From CAURNT01 sp963539215 (GTDB lineage: Bacteria > Fusobacteriota > Fusobacteriia > Fusobacteriales > Leptotrichiaceae): 64,000 bases of DNA. The notes under the pieces were generated by a model. It was not told where the DNA came from. It did not search any database and saw only the letters and a list, made by a program, of their open reading frames with translations. Shown piece after piece: positions 1 to 8,760 of the stretch; the first letter of the stretch is position 1; every line of letters starts with the position of its first letter. A program made the translations under genes and the position numbers. The stretch covers positions 12,856-76,855 of the forward strand of contig CAUTJT010000007.1 of NCBI GenBank assembly GCA_963539215.1. Reading direction: 5' to 3'.

Positions 1-458
1 TGCCAACTGATAACATAGAAGAAGATACAGTCCTTGCAGTTTATCCAAAAGCAGGTAAAAAAGTAGGTATTACCACTAAAATTTCTTTACTTGTTTCTTC
101 TAAATCATTAATAGACAATGCAACTATGCCTAATTTGATAGGTTTAGATAAAAATGAGGCTTCAAAAATATTAGCTCAAATAGGATTAAAAATTAATCTA
201 ATAAGTGATGCTAAAGATCCTTCATTCCCACAAAATGCTATAATAGCAACAAATCCATTACCTGGAAGTAGTATAAATAAAAATACAAGAATTAGCATAG
301 TTCTAAATACTGGTATAGAAGTTAATAAATCTATAGATGATATCATACAAGAAGAGAAGGCTAATGAAAAACCTAAAGAAAACGAAGAAAATAAAAATAT
401 TGAAAGTATATTAAATGAAACACTAAAAGACTTAGATAAGAAAAATGGTGGAAATTAA
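1..458 (+). CDS. PASTA-domain protein, C-terminal part (5' end outside window)
   Basis: The reading frame is open from base 3 to the stop at 456-458, so the start lies before the window. The visible part holds the end of one PASTA unit (PTDNIEEDTVLAVYPKAG) and one complete unit (MPNLIGLDKNEASKILAQIG to about VLNTG), then a charged Glu/Lys/Asn-rich tail. PASTA domains bind muropeptides or beta-lactams and usually sit at the extracellular end of PknB-type Ser/Thr kinases or of penicillin-binding proteins. The order PASTA protein-rsgA-rpe is typical of pknB loci, so a kinase is the likeliest identity, but no kinase domain can be seen here. Its stop overlaps the rsgA start (TAATG). Confidence 0.8.
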   Translation, partial: PTDNIEEDTVLAVYPKAGKKVGITTKISLLVSSKSLIDNATMPNLIGLDKNEASKILAQIGLKINLISDAKDPSFPQNAIIATNPLPGSSINKNTRISIVLNTGIEVNKSIDDIIQEEKANEKPKENEENKNIESILNETLKDLDKKNGGN

Positions 459-1333
459 TGTTAAAAAAGGGAAAAGTAATAAGAAAAATTCAAGGGGTTT
501 ATTTTATATACCCCTTTACTCCATTTAAAAATATAGATGATTTTGAAAATTCTTTGATACAAACTAAACTTAGAGGAAGTTTAAAAATAAAAAACAGAAA
601 AGATAATTGTATTATAGGTGATATCGTAGAATTTGATGATGAACTTAATGTAATAGAGAATATAGAAGATAGAAAAAACTATATAGAAAGACCATTAATG
701 TCAAACATAGATTATATAGCTCTATTCTTTTCTGCAAAAGAACCTGATTTTGATATAATTGCATTTCAAAAAAGTTTACTTAAAATTCATAAAAATAACT
801 TAAAACCTATATTAGTAATAACAAAATCAGATCTTTTAAATAAGGATGAGAAAAATAACTTAAAAACTCTACTTAAAGATAACTTCCCATATTTAAATTT
901 ATTTTTCATTTCAACTAAAAATGGAGATATAGAAGAATTTAAAAACTTTATCAAACATAAAGACGTAATAATATCAGGTCCAAGTGGTGTTGGTAAATCT
1001 ACATTAATAAATAATATAATTGGTAGTGATACATTAAGAACTAATGAAGTCAGTCAAAAAACTAAAAAAGGAAGAAATACTACAGTTGATACTAGATTTT
1101 TACCATTTCTTGATGGATTTATAATAGATACACCTGGATTTTCTAGTATAGAATTTCCTAAAATAAATGATATATTAGAAATAAAGGAATATTTCCCAGA
1201 GATAGATGAACTTTCAATTAAATGTAAATTTAAAAATTGTTCACATCTTACAGAACCTAATTGTAACGTTAAAGAAAATATAAATAAAATAAGATATGAT
1301 TTCTATAATATGATAATAAAAAACATGAAATAA
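458..1333 (+). CDS. rsgA: Ribosome small subunit-dependent GTPase A
   Basis: RsgA is a cytoplasmic GTPase that checks late 30S maturation. The 291-residue protein shows the circularly permuted G-motif order of the family: G4 TKSD (122-125) comes before G1 GPSGVGKS (174-181) and G3 DTPGF (224-228). The C-terminal zinc site is visible as Cys256, Cys261, His263 and Cys269. The N-terminal part (about 1-70) should be the OB fold. The start overlaps the stop of the PASTA gene by one base (TAATG), and rpe follows after 11 bases, so these genes are co-transcribed and probably translationally coupled. Length is normal for the family. Confidence 0.95.
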   Translation: MLKKGKVIRKIQGVYFIYPFTPFKNIDDFENSLIQTKLRGSLKIKNRKDNCIIGDIVEFDDELNVIENIEDRKNYIERPLMSNIDYIALFFSAKEPDFDIIAFQKSLLKIHKNNLKPILVITKSDLLNKDEKNNLKTLLKDNFPYLNLFFISTKNGDIEEFKNFIKHKDVIISGPSGVGKSTLINNIIGSDTLRTNEVSQKTKKGRNTTVDTRFLPFLDGFIIDTPGFSSIEFPKINDILEIKEYFPEIDELSIKCKFKNCSHLTEPNCNVKENINKIRYDFYNMIIKNMK

Positions 1334-1344
1334 AGGAGATATAT

Positions 1345-1992
1345 ATGAAAAAAGAAGTAATAATAGCACCTTCATTATTAGCTGCTGACTTCTCAAGACT
1401 AACAGAAGAAGTAAAAGCAATAGAAAACACTAATGCTAAATGGTTACATTTAGATGTTATGGATGGTAATTTTGTTCCAAATATTAGTTTTGGGGCAGAT
1501 ATAATAAAGGCAATAAGAAAAGATACAAATCTATATTTTGATGCACACTTAATGATAGAAAAACCTGAATGGTATATAGATGCTATAGCTAATGCCGGTG
1601 TTCAAAGCATAAGTGTTCATGTTGAATCTACTAATCATCTTGATAGAGCTCTTCAATTAATAAAAGCTAAAGGAATAAAAGCAGGTGTTGCAATAAATCC
1701 TGCAACTGATATAGCTTTTCTTGATAATATATATGAAAAACTTGATTTAATATTAGTTATGACAGTAAATCCTGGTTTTGGAGGTCAAAAGTTTTTAAAT
1801 CAAATGCTAGAAAAAATAAGAAAAATAAGAAATAAATTCCCTGATATAGATATACAAGTAGATGGTGGTATAAATGATGAAACTGCAAAACTTGTAATAG
1901 AAGCTGGTGCTAATATTTTAGTCGCAGGTTCTTATGTTTTCTCAGGAAACTATTCTGAAAAAGTTAATTCTTTACTAAATGGAGAAAAATAA
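1345..1992 (+). CDS. rpe: Ribulose-phosphate 3-epimerase
   Basis: Interconverts ribulose 5-phosphate and xylulose 5-phosphate in the non-oxidative pentose phosphate pathway. The 215-residue TIM barrel has all family signatures: APSLLAADF near the N terminus, LHLDVMDGNFVP (His35, Asp37), DAHLM (His68), VNPGFGGQKF (141-150) and VDGGIN (Asp173). The metal-binding residues His35, Asp37, His68 and Asp173 are all present. A good Shine-Dalgarno (AAAGGAGAT) precedes the ATG. It works with the split transketolase encoded at 46.2-47.9 kb. Confidence 0.97.
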   Translation: MKKEVIIAPSLLAADFSRLTEEVKAIENTNAKWLHLDVMDGNFVPNISFGADIIKAIRKDTNLYFDAHLMIEKPEWYIDAIANAGVQSISVHVESTNHLDRALQLIKAKGIKAGVAINPATDIAFLDNIYEKLDLILVMTVNPGFGGQKFLNQMLEKIRKIRNKFPDIDIQVDGGINDETAKLVIEAGANILVAGSYVFSGNYSEKVNSLLNGEK

Positions 1993-1993
1993 T

Positions 1994-2653
1994 ATGTATG
2001 AAAAAATGGAACTAATTATAGATAATTTTTATAAAACTTATTATAAAATGGAAGAAATAAATTTAAGTCAGGCCATTAAATGTCTTACTACAACTGAGTT
2101 ACATATAATAGAATGTATAGGACTAGAAAAAATAACAATAAAAGATTTATCTCAAAGACTTGGAATAACTATGGGAACTACCTCTACTGCCGTAAATAAA
2201 CTAGAGGAAAAGAAATTCTTAAATCGTGTTAGATCTAAATCAGATAAAAGAAAAGTTTATGTAAATCTTAATAAAAAAGGATTAGTAGCTTTTAATTATC
2301 ACGGCAATTTCCATACAACTACACTTGAAAAAGTAACTAAAGATATCCCAGAAGATAAATTATTAGAATTCATAAATACTTTTGAAGAAATATTAAATAA
2401 TATGAAATCTTTAAAACTTAATTTAGAACCTGAATGTCTTTCTAACTTTTCAAAAGGAGATATAATAGAAGTTAGTGAAGTTAAAGGAAATAGTGTAATT
2501 AGACTAGCTTTATCTGAAATTGGTATACAACTTAAAACTACAATTGAAGTTATAGATATACATAAAGATTCTATAAGAATTAAATTAAATGGTCATGAAA
2601 AATTACTTACTCGTGATCAAGCACATTATGTACTAGGAATTAAGAAAGGATAA
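1994..2653 (+). CDS. MarR-type regulator with C-terminal FeoA-like domain
   Basis: The N-terminal ~140 residues form a MarR winged helix (TIKDLSQRLGITMGTTSTAV recognition region, then a wing RSKSDKRKVYVNL). The last ~70 residues resemble a FeoA/SH3-like domain (GDIIEVSEVKG, then RLALSEIGIQLKTTIEV), the fold found at the C terminus of DtxR/MntR regulators and as free FeoA. The combination suggests a metal-responsive regulator, but that is inference. An ATG at 1979 inside rpe is in frame, but the ATG at 1994 has GGAG nine bases upstream and is preferred. It is the fourth gene of the rsgA-rpe transcription unit, with rqcH three bases behind. Confidence 0.75.
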   Translation: MYEKMELIIDNFYKTYYKMEEINLSQAIKCLTTTELHIIECIGLEKITIKDLSQRLGITMGTTSTAVNKLEEKKFLNRVRSKSDKRKVYVNLNKKGLVAFNYHGNFHTTTLEKVTKDIPEDKLLEFINTFEEILNNMKSLKLNLEPECLSNFSKGDIIEVSEVKGNSVIRLALSEIGIQLKTTIEVIDIHKDSIRIKLNGHEKLLTRDQAHYVLGIKKG

Positions 2654-2655
2654 TA

Positions 2656-4209
2656 ATGATATATTTTGATACCATAGGTCTTAAATTCCTTGTAGAAGAA
2701 CTAAAACAAGATTTAATAAATTTTAAAGTTAATAAAATTATACAATATGATAATCATTCATTTTCTTTAATATTTCCCAAAAAAAATTTATTCTTTCAAA
2801 TAAAAGATAGTAAATCTATAGTATATATTAAGAATAAAAAAGATGAAAATACTAATATTTCTTCTAGCTTCATTTTATCTATAAAAAAATATTTAGATCA
2901 CAGTCAACTAGATGATATTAAAATATTAAATCTTGATAGAATTGTATCTTTCAAATTTAAAAGAATCAATATCAGCGGAGAAATCGATATTAATTATTTA
3001 ATTTTTGAAATAATGGGAAGACATTCAAATATATTTCTATTAGATAAAGATTTTAAAATTATTAATATATTTAATAATAATGTAAGTATAGAAAATAAAA
3101 GATTTTATGCCATAAATTCAAAATATGAATATTTTGAATTAGATAAAAAAGAAATCGATTTTGAAACAATATTTACTTCTCCTCAAGAAATGATAGATAA
3201 AATAAAAGGAATAGGAAATATATTTGCTAGTGACACATATAAAAATATTGAAAAAAGAAAACAACTTTCTTCATCATATAAGGGATATATATTCAAAAAT
3301 AACAATAACGTATATTTAAGCTATAATAAATTTTCAAAATTCAACAATTATGAAATCAATGAATATAATACTTTAAATGAGGCTATAAACTCATATTTTG
3401 AGGAATTTGTTAATACTAGTTTAATTACAGATAAAAAGAAAAAAATAGAAAAATTTCTTTTAAATAAAATAAAAAAGAATTATAAAATACTTGAAAATAT
3501 AGAAAAAGATATTTTTAAAGATTCAAATTTTGAAGAATATAGATATTTAGCAGATCTTCTTGCATCATATATTTATTTAATAAAACCTAGAATGGATAAA
3601 ATCGAAGTTTTTGATTATAATAAAAATAAGAATATTTTAATTGATCTTGACCCTAAGAAATCACCTAGTGATAACTTAAATTTATTATATAAAAAATATA
3701 GAAAAGCTAAAAAAGGGTTAGAATTTGCAAATGAAAGAAAAATTAAAATATTAGAAGATCAAAAATATTTAGATGAAGTATTAAACTTTTTGATTAAAGA
3801 AAATGATTATTTAGGTTTGGAAGAAATAGAAGATGAATTGGGACTTAAAAAGAAAATAGAAAATAAAAAGAATAAAATAAAAAAAAGAGAACTACTAAAA
3901 TATGTATATAATGGATATGAAATTTTTGTAGGAAGAAATCATACAGAAAATAATCATCTAACTTTTGAAAAAGCAAAAAATAATGATATTTGGTTACACG
4001 TAAGAGATATTCCAGGAAGCCATGTGATAATAGTTACTAACAAGAAAAAAGTAGATCAAGATACCCTATATTACGCAGCTGGTCTTGCTGCTCTTCACTC
4101 AAAAGGAGAAGGTAGAAAAATTATAGACTATACAGAAAGAAGTAATGTTAAAAGAACAAACAAATTTGGAAATGTAACTTTTAATAATTTTAAAAGCATA
4201 GAAGTATAA
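2656..4209 (+). CDS. rqcH: Rqc2/NEMF homologue RqcH (NFACT protein)
   Basis: RqcH binds obstructed 50S subunits and directs alanine tailing of stalled nascent chains. The 517-residue protein has an N-terminal NFACT-N region (MIYFDTIGLKFLVEELKQDL; EIMGRHSNIFLL), a Lys/Glu-rich coiled coil in the middle (about 260-420), and a C-terminal NFACT-R region with NDIWLHVRDIPGSHVII. These are the family landmarks; older annotations call it fibronectin-binding protein A. The C terminus ends soon after NFACT-R, so it lacks the long NFACT-C tail of eukaryotic forms, as is normal in bacteria. It is the last gene of the operon; its stop codon lies inside the terminator hairpin. Confidence 0.88.
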   Translation: MIYFDTIGLKFLVEELKQDLINFKVNKIIQYDNHSFSLIFPKKNLFFQIKDSKSIVYIKNKKDENTNISSSFILSIKKYLDHSQLDDIKILNLDRIVSFKFKRINISGEIDINYLIFEIMGRHSNIFLLDKDFKIINIFNNNVSIENKRFYAINSKYEYFELDKKEIDFETIFTSPQEMIDKIKGIGNIFASDTYKNIEKRKQLSSSYKGYIFKNNNNVYLSYNKFSKFNNYEINEYNTLNEAINSYFEEFVNTSLITDKKKKIEKFLLNKIKKNYKILENIEKDIFKDSNFEEYRYLADLLASYIYLIKPRMDKIEVFDYNKNKNILIDLDPKKSPSDNLNLLYKKYRKAKKGLEFANERKIKILEDQKYLDEVLNFLIKENDYLGLEEIEDELGLKKKIENKKNKIKKRELLKYVYNGYEIFVGRNHTENNHLTFEKAKNNDIWLHVRDIPGSHVIIVTNKKKVDQDTLYYAAGLAALHSKGEGRKIIDYTERSNVKRTNKFGNVTFNNFKSIEV

Positions 4210-4230
4210 ATATACTTCTATTTTTTATTT
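4198..4230 (+). terminator. Intrinsic terminator overlapping the rqcH stop
   Basis: Perfect 11-base arms ATAGAAGTATA (4198-4208) and TATACTTCTAT (4211-4221) are followed by a T-rich tract. The rqcH TAA (4207-4209) is inside the hairpin. Confidence 0.85.
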
Positions 4231-4257
4231 GACTTTTAATTAAAATTAGTTTATACT
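4229..4257 (+). promoter_or_regulatory. Promoter of the marR-ABC exporter operon
   Basis: TTGACT (4229-4234), 17-base spacer, TATACT (4252-4257): a near-consensus sigma-70 promoter. Confidence 0.85.
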
Positions 4258-4278
4258 ATTAACTAAATAGTTAATAGT
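4255..4278 (+). promoter_or_regulatory. MarR operator (perfect palindrome)
   Basis: Arms ACTATTAACTA (4255-4265) and TAGTTAATAGT (4268-4278) are perfect inverted repeats separated by AA. The palindrome covers the end of the -10 element and the start of transcription, just ahead of the marR gene. This is the classic layout for autorepression. Confidence 0.8.
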
Positions 4279-4296
4279 GTTAACAAAGGAGGTAGT

Positions 4297-4746
4297 GTGG
4301 ATATAAATTATAAAGATTTTAATAAATCTTGGATGAATTTAGATAAAAATCTAAATAAATATTTTAAACAAAAAAAATTAAAATTAAATAAATTAGATTT
4401 TAGAATTTTAAATATTTTAAAAGAAAATGAATATATTTCTGCAAATGAAATAGCTAAAACTCTTGATCTTTCTCGTCCAAGAATTACAGTTTCAATTAAT
4501 GAATTATCTAATAAAGGTTTTATTCAAATTAATAAAGATAAAAATGATAAAAGAAAATATAATATCAGTATTACTAATGACGGTGATGAGTATTTAAGTA
4601 AACAACATAAATTTTTCAATAATTTTTTTGAAAAAATATGGAATAATTTTGATGAAATGGAAAAATTAGATTTATTAAAATTAATTGATAAAACAAATTC
4701 TATCGTAATAAAAACAATAAAGGAGGATGAAAATGAAAATATTTAA
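4297..4746 (+). CDS. MarR family transcriptional regulator of the adjacent exporter
   Basis: A 149-residue winged-helix protein. The helix-turn-helix is ISANEIAKTLDLSRPRITV, with a wing NKDKNDKRKYNI. The start is GTG at 4297 after AAAGGAGGT; the gap of four bases is short but no better in-frame start exists. It is the first gene of an operon with two ABC exporter half-transporters; its 3' end overlaps the first exporter start (4733). The perfect palindrome over its own promoter suggests it represses the whole operon until an unknown ligand, probably an exported compound, releases it. Confidence 0.88.
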   Translation: MDINYKDFNKSWMNLDKNLNKYFKQKKLKLNKLDFRILNILKENEYISANEIAKTLDLSRPRITVSINELSNKGFIQINKDKNDKRKYNISITNDGDEYLSKQHKFFNNFFEKIWNNFDEMEKLDLLKLIDKTNSIVIKTIKEDENENI

Positions 4747-6835
4747 ATATATGAAAAAATATATATTTTTCATTTTTTTAATAATAATTATATATATTTT
4801 TAGAGCTTATTCAGAATTACAATTACCTGGATATACTAGTAATCTTATAAATATAGGCATACAACAACATGGTATAGAAAATTCTATATCTAATATTTAT
4901 AGTAAAGAAACTTATGAAATATTAAAGCAATTTATGACAGAAGATGAAATAAATATTTTAAATAATAGTTATGAATTAAAAAACAACAGATATGAAGTTA
5001 AAAATCTAAGTAAAGAAGAAATAGATAAATTAAATCCTATACTTGAAAATGTAAGTACTACTATCACTTTCCTTGATAAATTCAATATTAATTTATCAAC
5101 TTTAGACAAAAAAACTTCGATAACTCAAAGAGAAATAATAATGAAAAAATTATCTACTAATGCAGATATGTACAAAAAAACTATAGGAGCTAATTTTGTT
5201 AAATCTGAGTATGAAAAAAATGATGTAAATTTAGATAAAATTAGAAACAACTACATACTATCAATAGGTTATAAAATGTTATTCTATACATTAATAGCAG
5301 CTATTGCTAGTATATTAGGTAGTTTGATAGCTAGTTTTATTTCATCACAAATAGGTTCTAATTTAAGAAACAATTTATATAAAAAAATACTTAATTTTTC
5401 TAAAGAGGATATGTCTAATTTCTCAACCGCTTCACTAATAACTCGTAGTACAAATGATATACAACAAATACAATTAACAACAAATATGATATTAATTCTT
5501 GCTATTTATTCTCCAATAATGGCTTTTATCGGTATAAATAAAATATTAAGTATTAATTCAAATATGTCTTGGATAGTTGCACTTAGTGTTGGTGTTCTTT
5601 TAATGGTAATAGCAATACTTGTTTCATTAGTTTTACCTAAATTTAAAATATCACAAAAACTTATAGATAAAATTAATTTAATAAGCCGTGAATTAATAAC
5701 TGGTGTATCAGTAATAAGAGTATTCACTAGAGAAAAATACGAGGAAAATAGATTTAATATAGAAAATATTAAATTATATAATAACCAGGTCTTCATAAAT
5801 AGAGCTATTTCAATATTCTTCCCTATTATTATGATTATAATGAATGGTACAAGTATTTTAATATCATGGTTTGGAGCTAAAAAAATAGATTCAGGTTTAC
5901 TTCAAGTCGGAGACCTTATTGCATTCATATCTTATGCTATGTTTATAATAATGTCATTTTTATTATTAGTTATGGTTATGATGATGTTCCCTCGTGCTTT
6001 AGTTGCTTCTAATCGTGTTGAAGAAGTTCTAAATCAAGAAATAACAATATTAGATAGTGATAAGCCTATTAATATTAATATAAAAAATATAAAAGGTAAA
6101 TTAGAATTTAAAAATGTAAACTTTTATTTCAAAGATGCTCAAGAATTAGTACTTAAAAATATATCATTTACAGCAAATCCTGGTGAAACAGTTGCCATTA
6201 TAGGAAGTACCGGTAGTGGTAAATCTACTATAATAAACCTTATAGAAAGATTCTTTGATGCTAAAGAAGGAGAAATATTAATAGATGATATAAATATAAA
6301 AGATATGAAACTTGAAGATTTAAGAAATATATTAGGATATATACCACAAAAAGGTTCTCTTTTTAAAGGAAATATATCATCAAATATTAAATATAACAAT
6401 ACATATATATCTGATGAAGATATGATTAAAGCAGCTGATATTTCACAATCAATGAACTTTATATCCGAAAAAAACAAAAAATTTGAAAGTGAAGTATCTC
6501 AAGGTGGTACTAATTTATCAGGTGGACAAAAACAAAGAATATCTATTGCCAGAGCCTTAGCTAAAAGTCCTAAAATAATGCTATTTGATGATAGTTTTTC
6601 TGCACTAGATCCTAAAACCGATTTAATAGTTCGTAATAAGATAAAAGAAAGCATGAAAAATATTACTAAAATTATAGTAGCACAACGTATATCTACTATA
6701 CTTGATGCAGATAAAATTATAGTACTTTCTGATGGAGAAATTATAGGAATAGGTACACATGATGAACTCCTTAAAAATTGTGATACATATATACAAATAG
6801 CTAAAAGTCAACTTAATATAGGGGAGGTAGATTAA
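4733..6835 (+). CDS. ABC exporter half-transporter, degenerate-site subunit with large external loop
   Basis: Type IV exporter fold: six membrane segments followed by a nucleotide-binding domain. Walker A is GSTGSGKST (about 491), the signature LSGGQKQR is canonical, but Walker B reads MLFDDS, with Asp in place of the catalytic Glu (about 620), and the H-loop reads VAQRIS, with Gln651 in place of His. These are the hallmarks of the non-hydrolysing site in heterodimeric exporters such as TM287/288, BmrCD and LmrCD. Roughly 130-150 residues lie between the first and second membrane segments and should be outside the membrane. The ATG at 4727 touches the AGGAGG, so the ATG at 4733 is the better start. 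Substrate unknown. Confidence 0.9.
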   Translation: MKIFKYMKKYIFFIFLIIIIYIFRAYSELQLPGYTSNLINIGIQQHGIENSISNIYSKETYEILKQFMTEDEINILNNSYELKNNRYEVKNLSKEEIDKLNPILENVSTTITFLDKFNINLSTLDKKTSITQREIIMKKLSTNADMYKKTIGANFVKSEYEKNDVNLDKIRNNYILSIGYKMLFYTLIAAIASILGSLIASFISSQIGSNLRNNLYKKILNFSKEDMSNFSTASLITRSTNDIQQIQLTTNMILILAIYSPIMAFIGINKILSINSNMSWIVALSVGVLLMVIAILVSLVLPKFKISQKLIDKINLISRELITGVSVIRVFTREKYEENRFNIENIKLYNNQVFINRAISIFFPIIMIIMNGTSILISWFGAKKIDSGLLQVGDLIAFISYAMFIIMSFLLLVMVMMMFPRALVASNRVEEVLNQEITILDSDKPININIKNIKGKLEFKNVNFYFKDAQELVLKNISFTANPGETVAIIGSTGSGKSTIINLIERFFDAKEGEILIDDINIKDMKLEDLRNILGYIPQKGSLFKGNISSNIKYNNTYISDEDMIKAADISQSMNFISEKNKKFESEVSQGGTNLSGGQKQRISIARALAKSPKIMLFDDSFSALDPKTDLIVRNKIKESMKNITKIIVAQRISTILDADKIIVLSDGEIIGIGTHDELLKNCDTYIQIAKSQLNIGEVD

Positions 6836-6836
6836 A

Positions 6837-8609
6837 ATGAAAAAAACAAAAAATTTCAAAGCAACTCTTAAAAGAGTTATACTTCAAATTTTTAAAGAAT
6901 ACACTATTGAATCTATTTTAATTATTACTCTTTCTATACTTAGTACCATCTTTAATATATATGGACCAAAGATTTTAGGAAAAGCAACTACAGAAATTTT
7001 CAAGGGTATAATAAATAAGATAACAGAAAATGGATCTATAAACTTCGAGAAAATAAAACAAATATTAATATTAACATTAATATTATACATATTTGCTACA
7101 TTATTTAGCTTTTTACAAGGTTGGATAATGAGTAATGTTTCACAAAAAATGACATATGAACTTAGAAAAAAAATAAGTAAAAAAATAAATACTTTACCCA
7201 TGGGATATTTTGAACAAAAACAAATAGGTGAGATATTATCTACTATAACAAATGATGTAGATACTTTTGGACAATCACTAAATCAAAGTTTTTCTCAAAT
7301 AATAACTAGTGTTATTTCTATATTAGGGATAATAATTATGATGTTTTCTATAAATATAACTATGACATTAGTTACACTTTCTATAATACCATTATCTGGA
7401 ATATTTCTTGGTTCACTTACAAAATTTAGTCAAAAATATTTTATAGAACAACAAGAATTTTTAGCTCAAGTTAATGCAGATGTTGAAGAAAGTTACAATA
7501 ATCAAAGTATTATAGCTGCATTTAACCATACAGATAAAAACATAGAAAATTTTAAAATTAAAGATAAAAAACTTGCAACTGTATTTTGGAAATCACAATT
7601 TATATCAGGCCTTATGTTTCCTATAGTCAACTTCATAAATAATATAGTATATATAGGAATAATATTTTTAGGATCTATTTTAGTTTCAAAAGGTAGTTTA
7701 CAAATAGGTGATATACAAGCCTTTATACAATATATTAGAAACTTTACACATCCATTAGGACAAATAGCTCAAATTATGGCTACAGTTCAAAATATGATAG
7801 CATCTATAGAAAGAATTTATGAGTTTTTAGATACTGAAGATGAAAGAATTATTGAAAATCCAATAGAAATAAAAGAAATGAAATCTAATGTAACTTTTGA
7901 AAATGTTAAATTTGGATATACAAAAGATAAAATTATAATCAATAATTTTAATTCTAATATAGATAGTGGAAAAATGATTGCAATTGTTGGACCTACTGGA
8001 GCTGGTAAAACTACTATAGTAAAACTTCTAATGAGATTTTATGAATTAAATGGTGGACGTATACTAATAAATGGTAATGATATATCTAAAATCGATAAAC
8101 ATGACTTGAGAAAATATTTTACTATGGTCTTACAAGATACTTGGTTGTTTAATGGAACCATTATGGAAAATTTACGTTATGGTAAACTTGATGCTACAGA
8201 TGAAGAAGTAATAAATGCTGCTAAACTTGCTCAAGTACATCATTTTATAGAAACTTTACCTAATGGATATAATATGATACTTAGTGAAGACTCTTCTAAT
8301 ATCTCACAAGGACAAAGACAATTACTTACCATAGCTCGTGCATTACTTGCAGATAAACCTATACTAATATTAGATGAAGCAACTTCAAGTGTTGATACAA
8401 GAACTGAAGTTATGATACAGGAAGCTATGAATAAATTAATGAAAGGAAAAACAACTTTTATTATTGCTCATAGATTATCTACTATAAAAAATGCTGATAC
8501 CATACTTGTAGTTAAAGATGGTAATATAATTGAACAAGGAAATCATAATGAATTATTAGAAAAAAATGGTTTCTATTCAGAACTATATTATAGTCAATTC
8601 AATAATTAA
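6837..8609 (+). CDS. ABC exporter half-transporter, catalytic subunit
   Basis: 590-residue partner of the preceding gene, starting one base after its stop with GGAGG upstream. N-terminal six-segment membrane domain, then a nucleotide-binding domain with Walker A GPTGAGKTT, Walker B ILILDEATSSVD with the catalytic Glu, and H-loop IIAHRLSTI. The signature is altered to ISQGQRQL instead of LSGGQ. With the changes in its partner this gives one competent ATP site (partner signature plus this Walker B) and one degenerate site, as expected for a heterodimeric drug or lipid exporter. It is controlled by the MarR regulator upstream. Confidence 0.92.
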   Translation: MKKTKNFKATLKRVILQIFKEYTIESILIITLSILSTIFNIYGPKILGKATTEIFKGIINKITENGSINFEKIKQILILTLILYIFATLFSFLQGWIMSNVSQKMTYELRKKISKKINTLPMGYFEQKQIGEILSTITNDVDTFGQSLNQSFSQIITSVISILGIIIMMFSINITMTLVTLSIIPLSGIFLGSLTKFSQKYFIEQQEFLAQVNADVEESYNNQSIIAAFNHTDKNIENFKIKDKKLATVFWKSQFISGLMFPIVNFINNIVYIGIIFLGSILVSKGSLQIGDIQAFIQYIRNFTHPLGQIAQIMATVQNMIASIERIYEFLDTEDERIIENPIEIKEMKSNVTFENVKFGYTKDKIIINNFNSNIDSGKMIAIVGPTGAGKTTIVKLLMRFYELNGGRILINGNDISKIDKHDLRKYFTMVLQDTWLFNGTIMENLRYGKLDATDEEVINAAKLAQVHHFIETLPNGYNMILSEDSSNISQGQRQLLTIARALLADKPILILDEATSSVDTRTEVMIQEAMNKLMKGKTTFIIAHRLSTIKNADTILVVKDGNIIEQGNHNELLEKNGFYSELYYSQFNN

Positions 8610-8629
8610 AATAATATAAATAAATTAAA

Positions 8630-8690
8630 ATTGGGGAACAAATTTAATGTCATATCATTAATAAGTTCCCCAATAATATTTTATTATCAA
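8630..8690 (+). terminator. Terminator after the ABC exporter operon
   Basis: Arms ATTGGGGAAC (8630-8639) and GTTCCCCAAT (8665-8674) are perfect. The loop contains a second small stem TTAATG/CATTAA. A T-rich stretch follows. Confidence 0.75.
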
Positions 8691-8724
8691 ATAATAAAAA
8701 GAGTAAACTTTTTAAAGTCTACTC
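8691..8724 (-). terminator. Terminator of adhE
   Basis: Read on the minus strand, GAGTA-G-ACTTT pairs with AAAGT-T-TACTC around a two-base loop (8701-8724, one mismatch) and runs into TTTTTATTATTTG. Confidence 0.75.
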
Positions 8725-8760
8725 TCAATATTTTAACTATATAATATTATTTAGGATAAC

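Noticed and set aside
1979..1993. Longer start for the MarR-FeoA gene inside rpe
   Set aside because: The ATG at 1979 lacks a ribosome binding site and contains the GGAG that serves the ATG at 1994.
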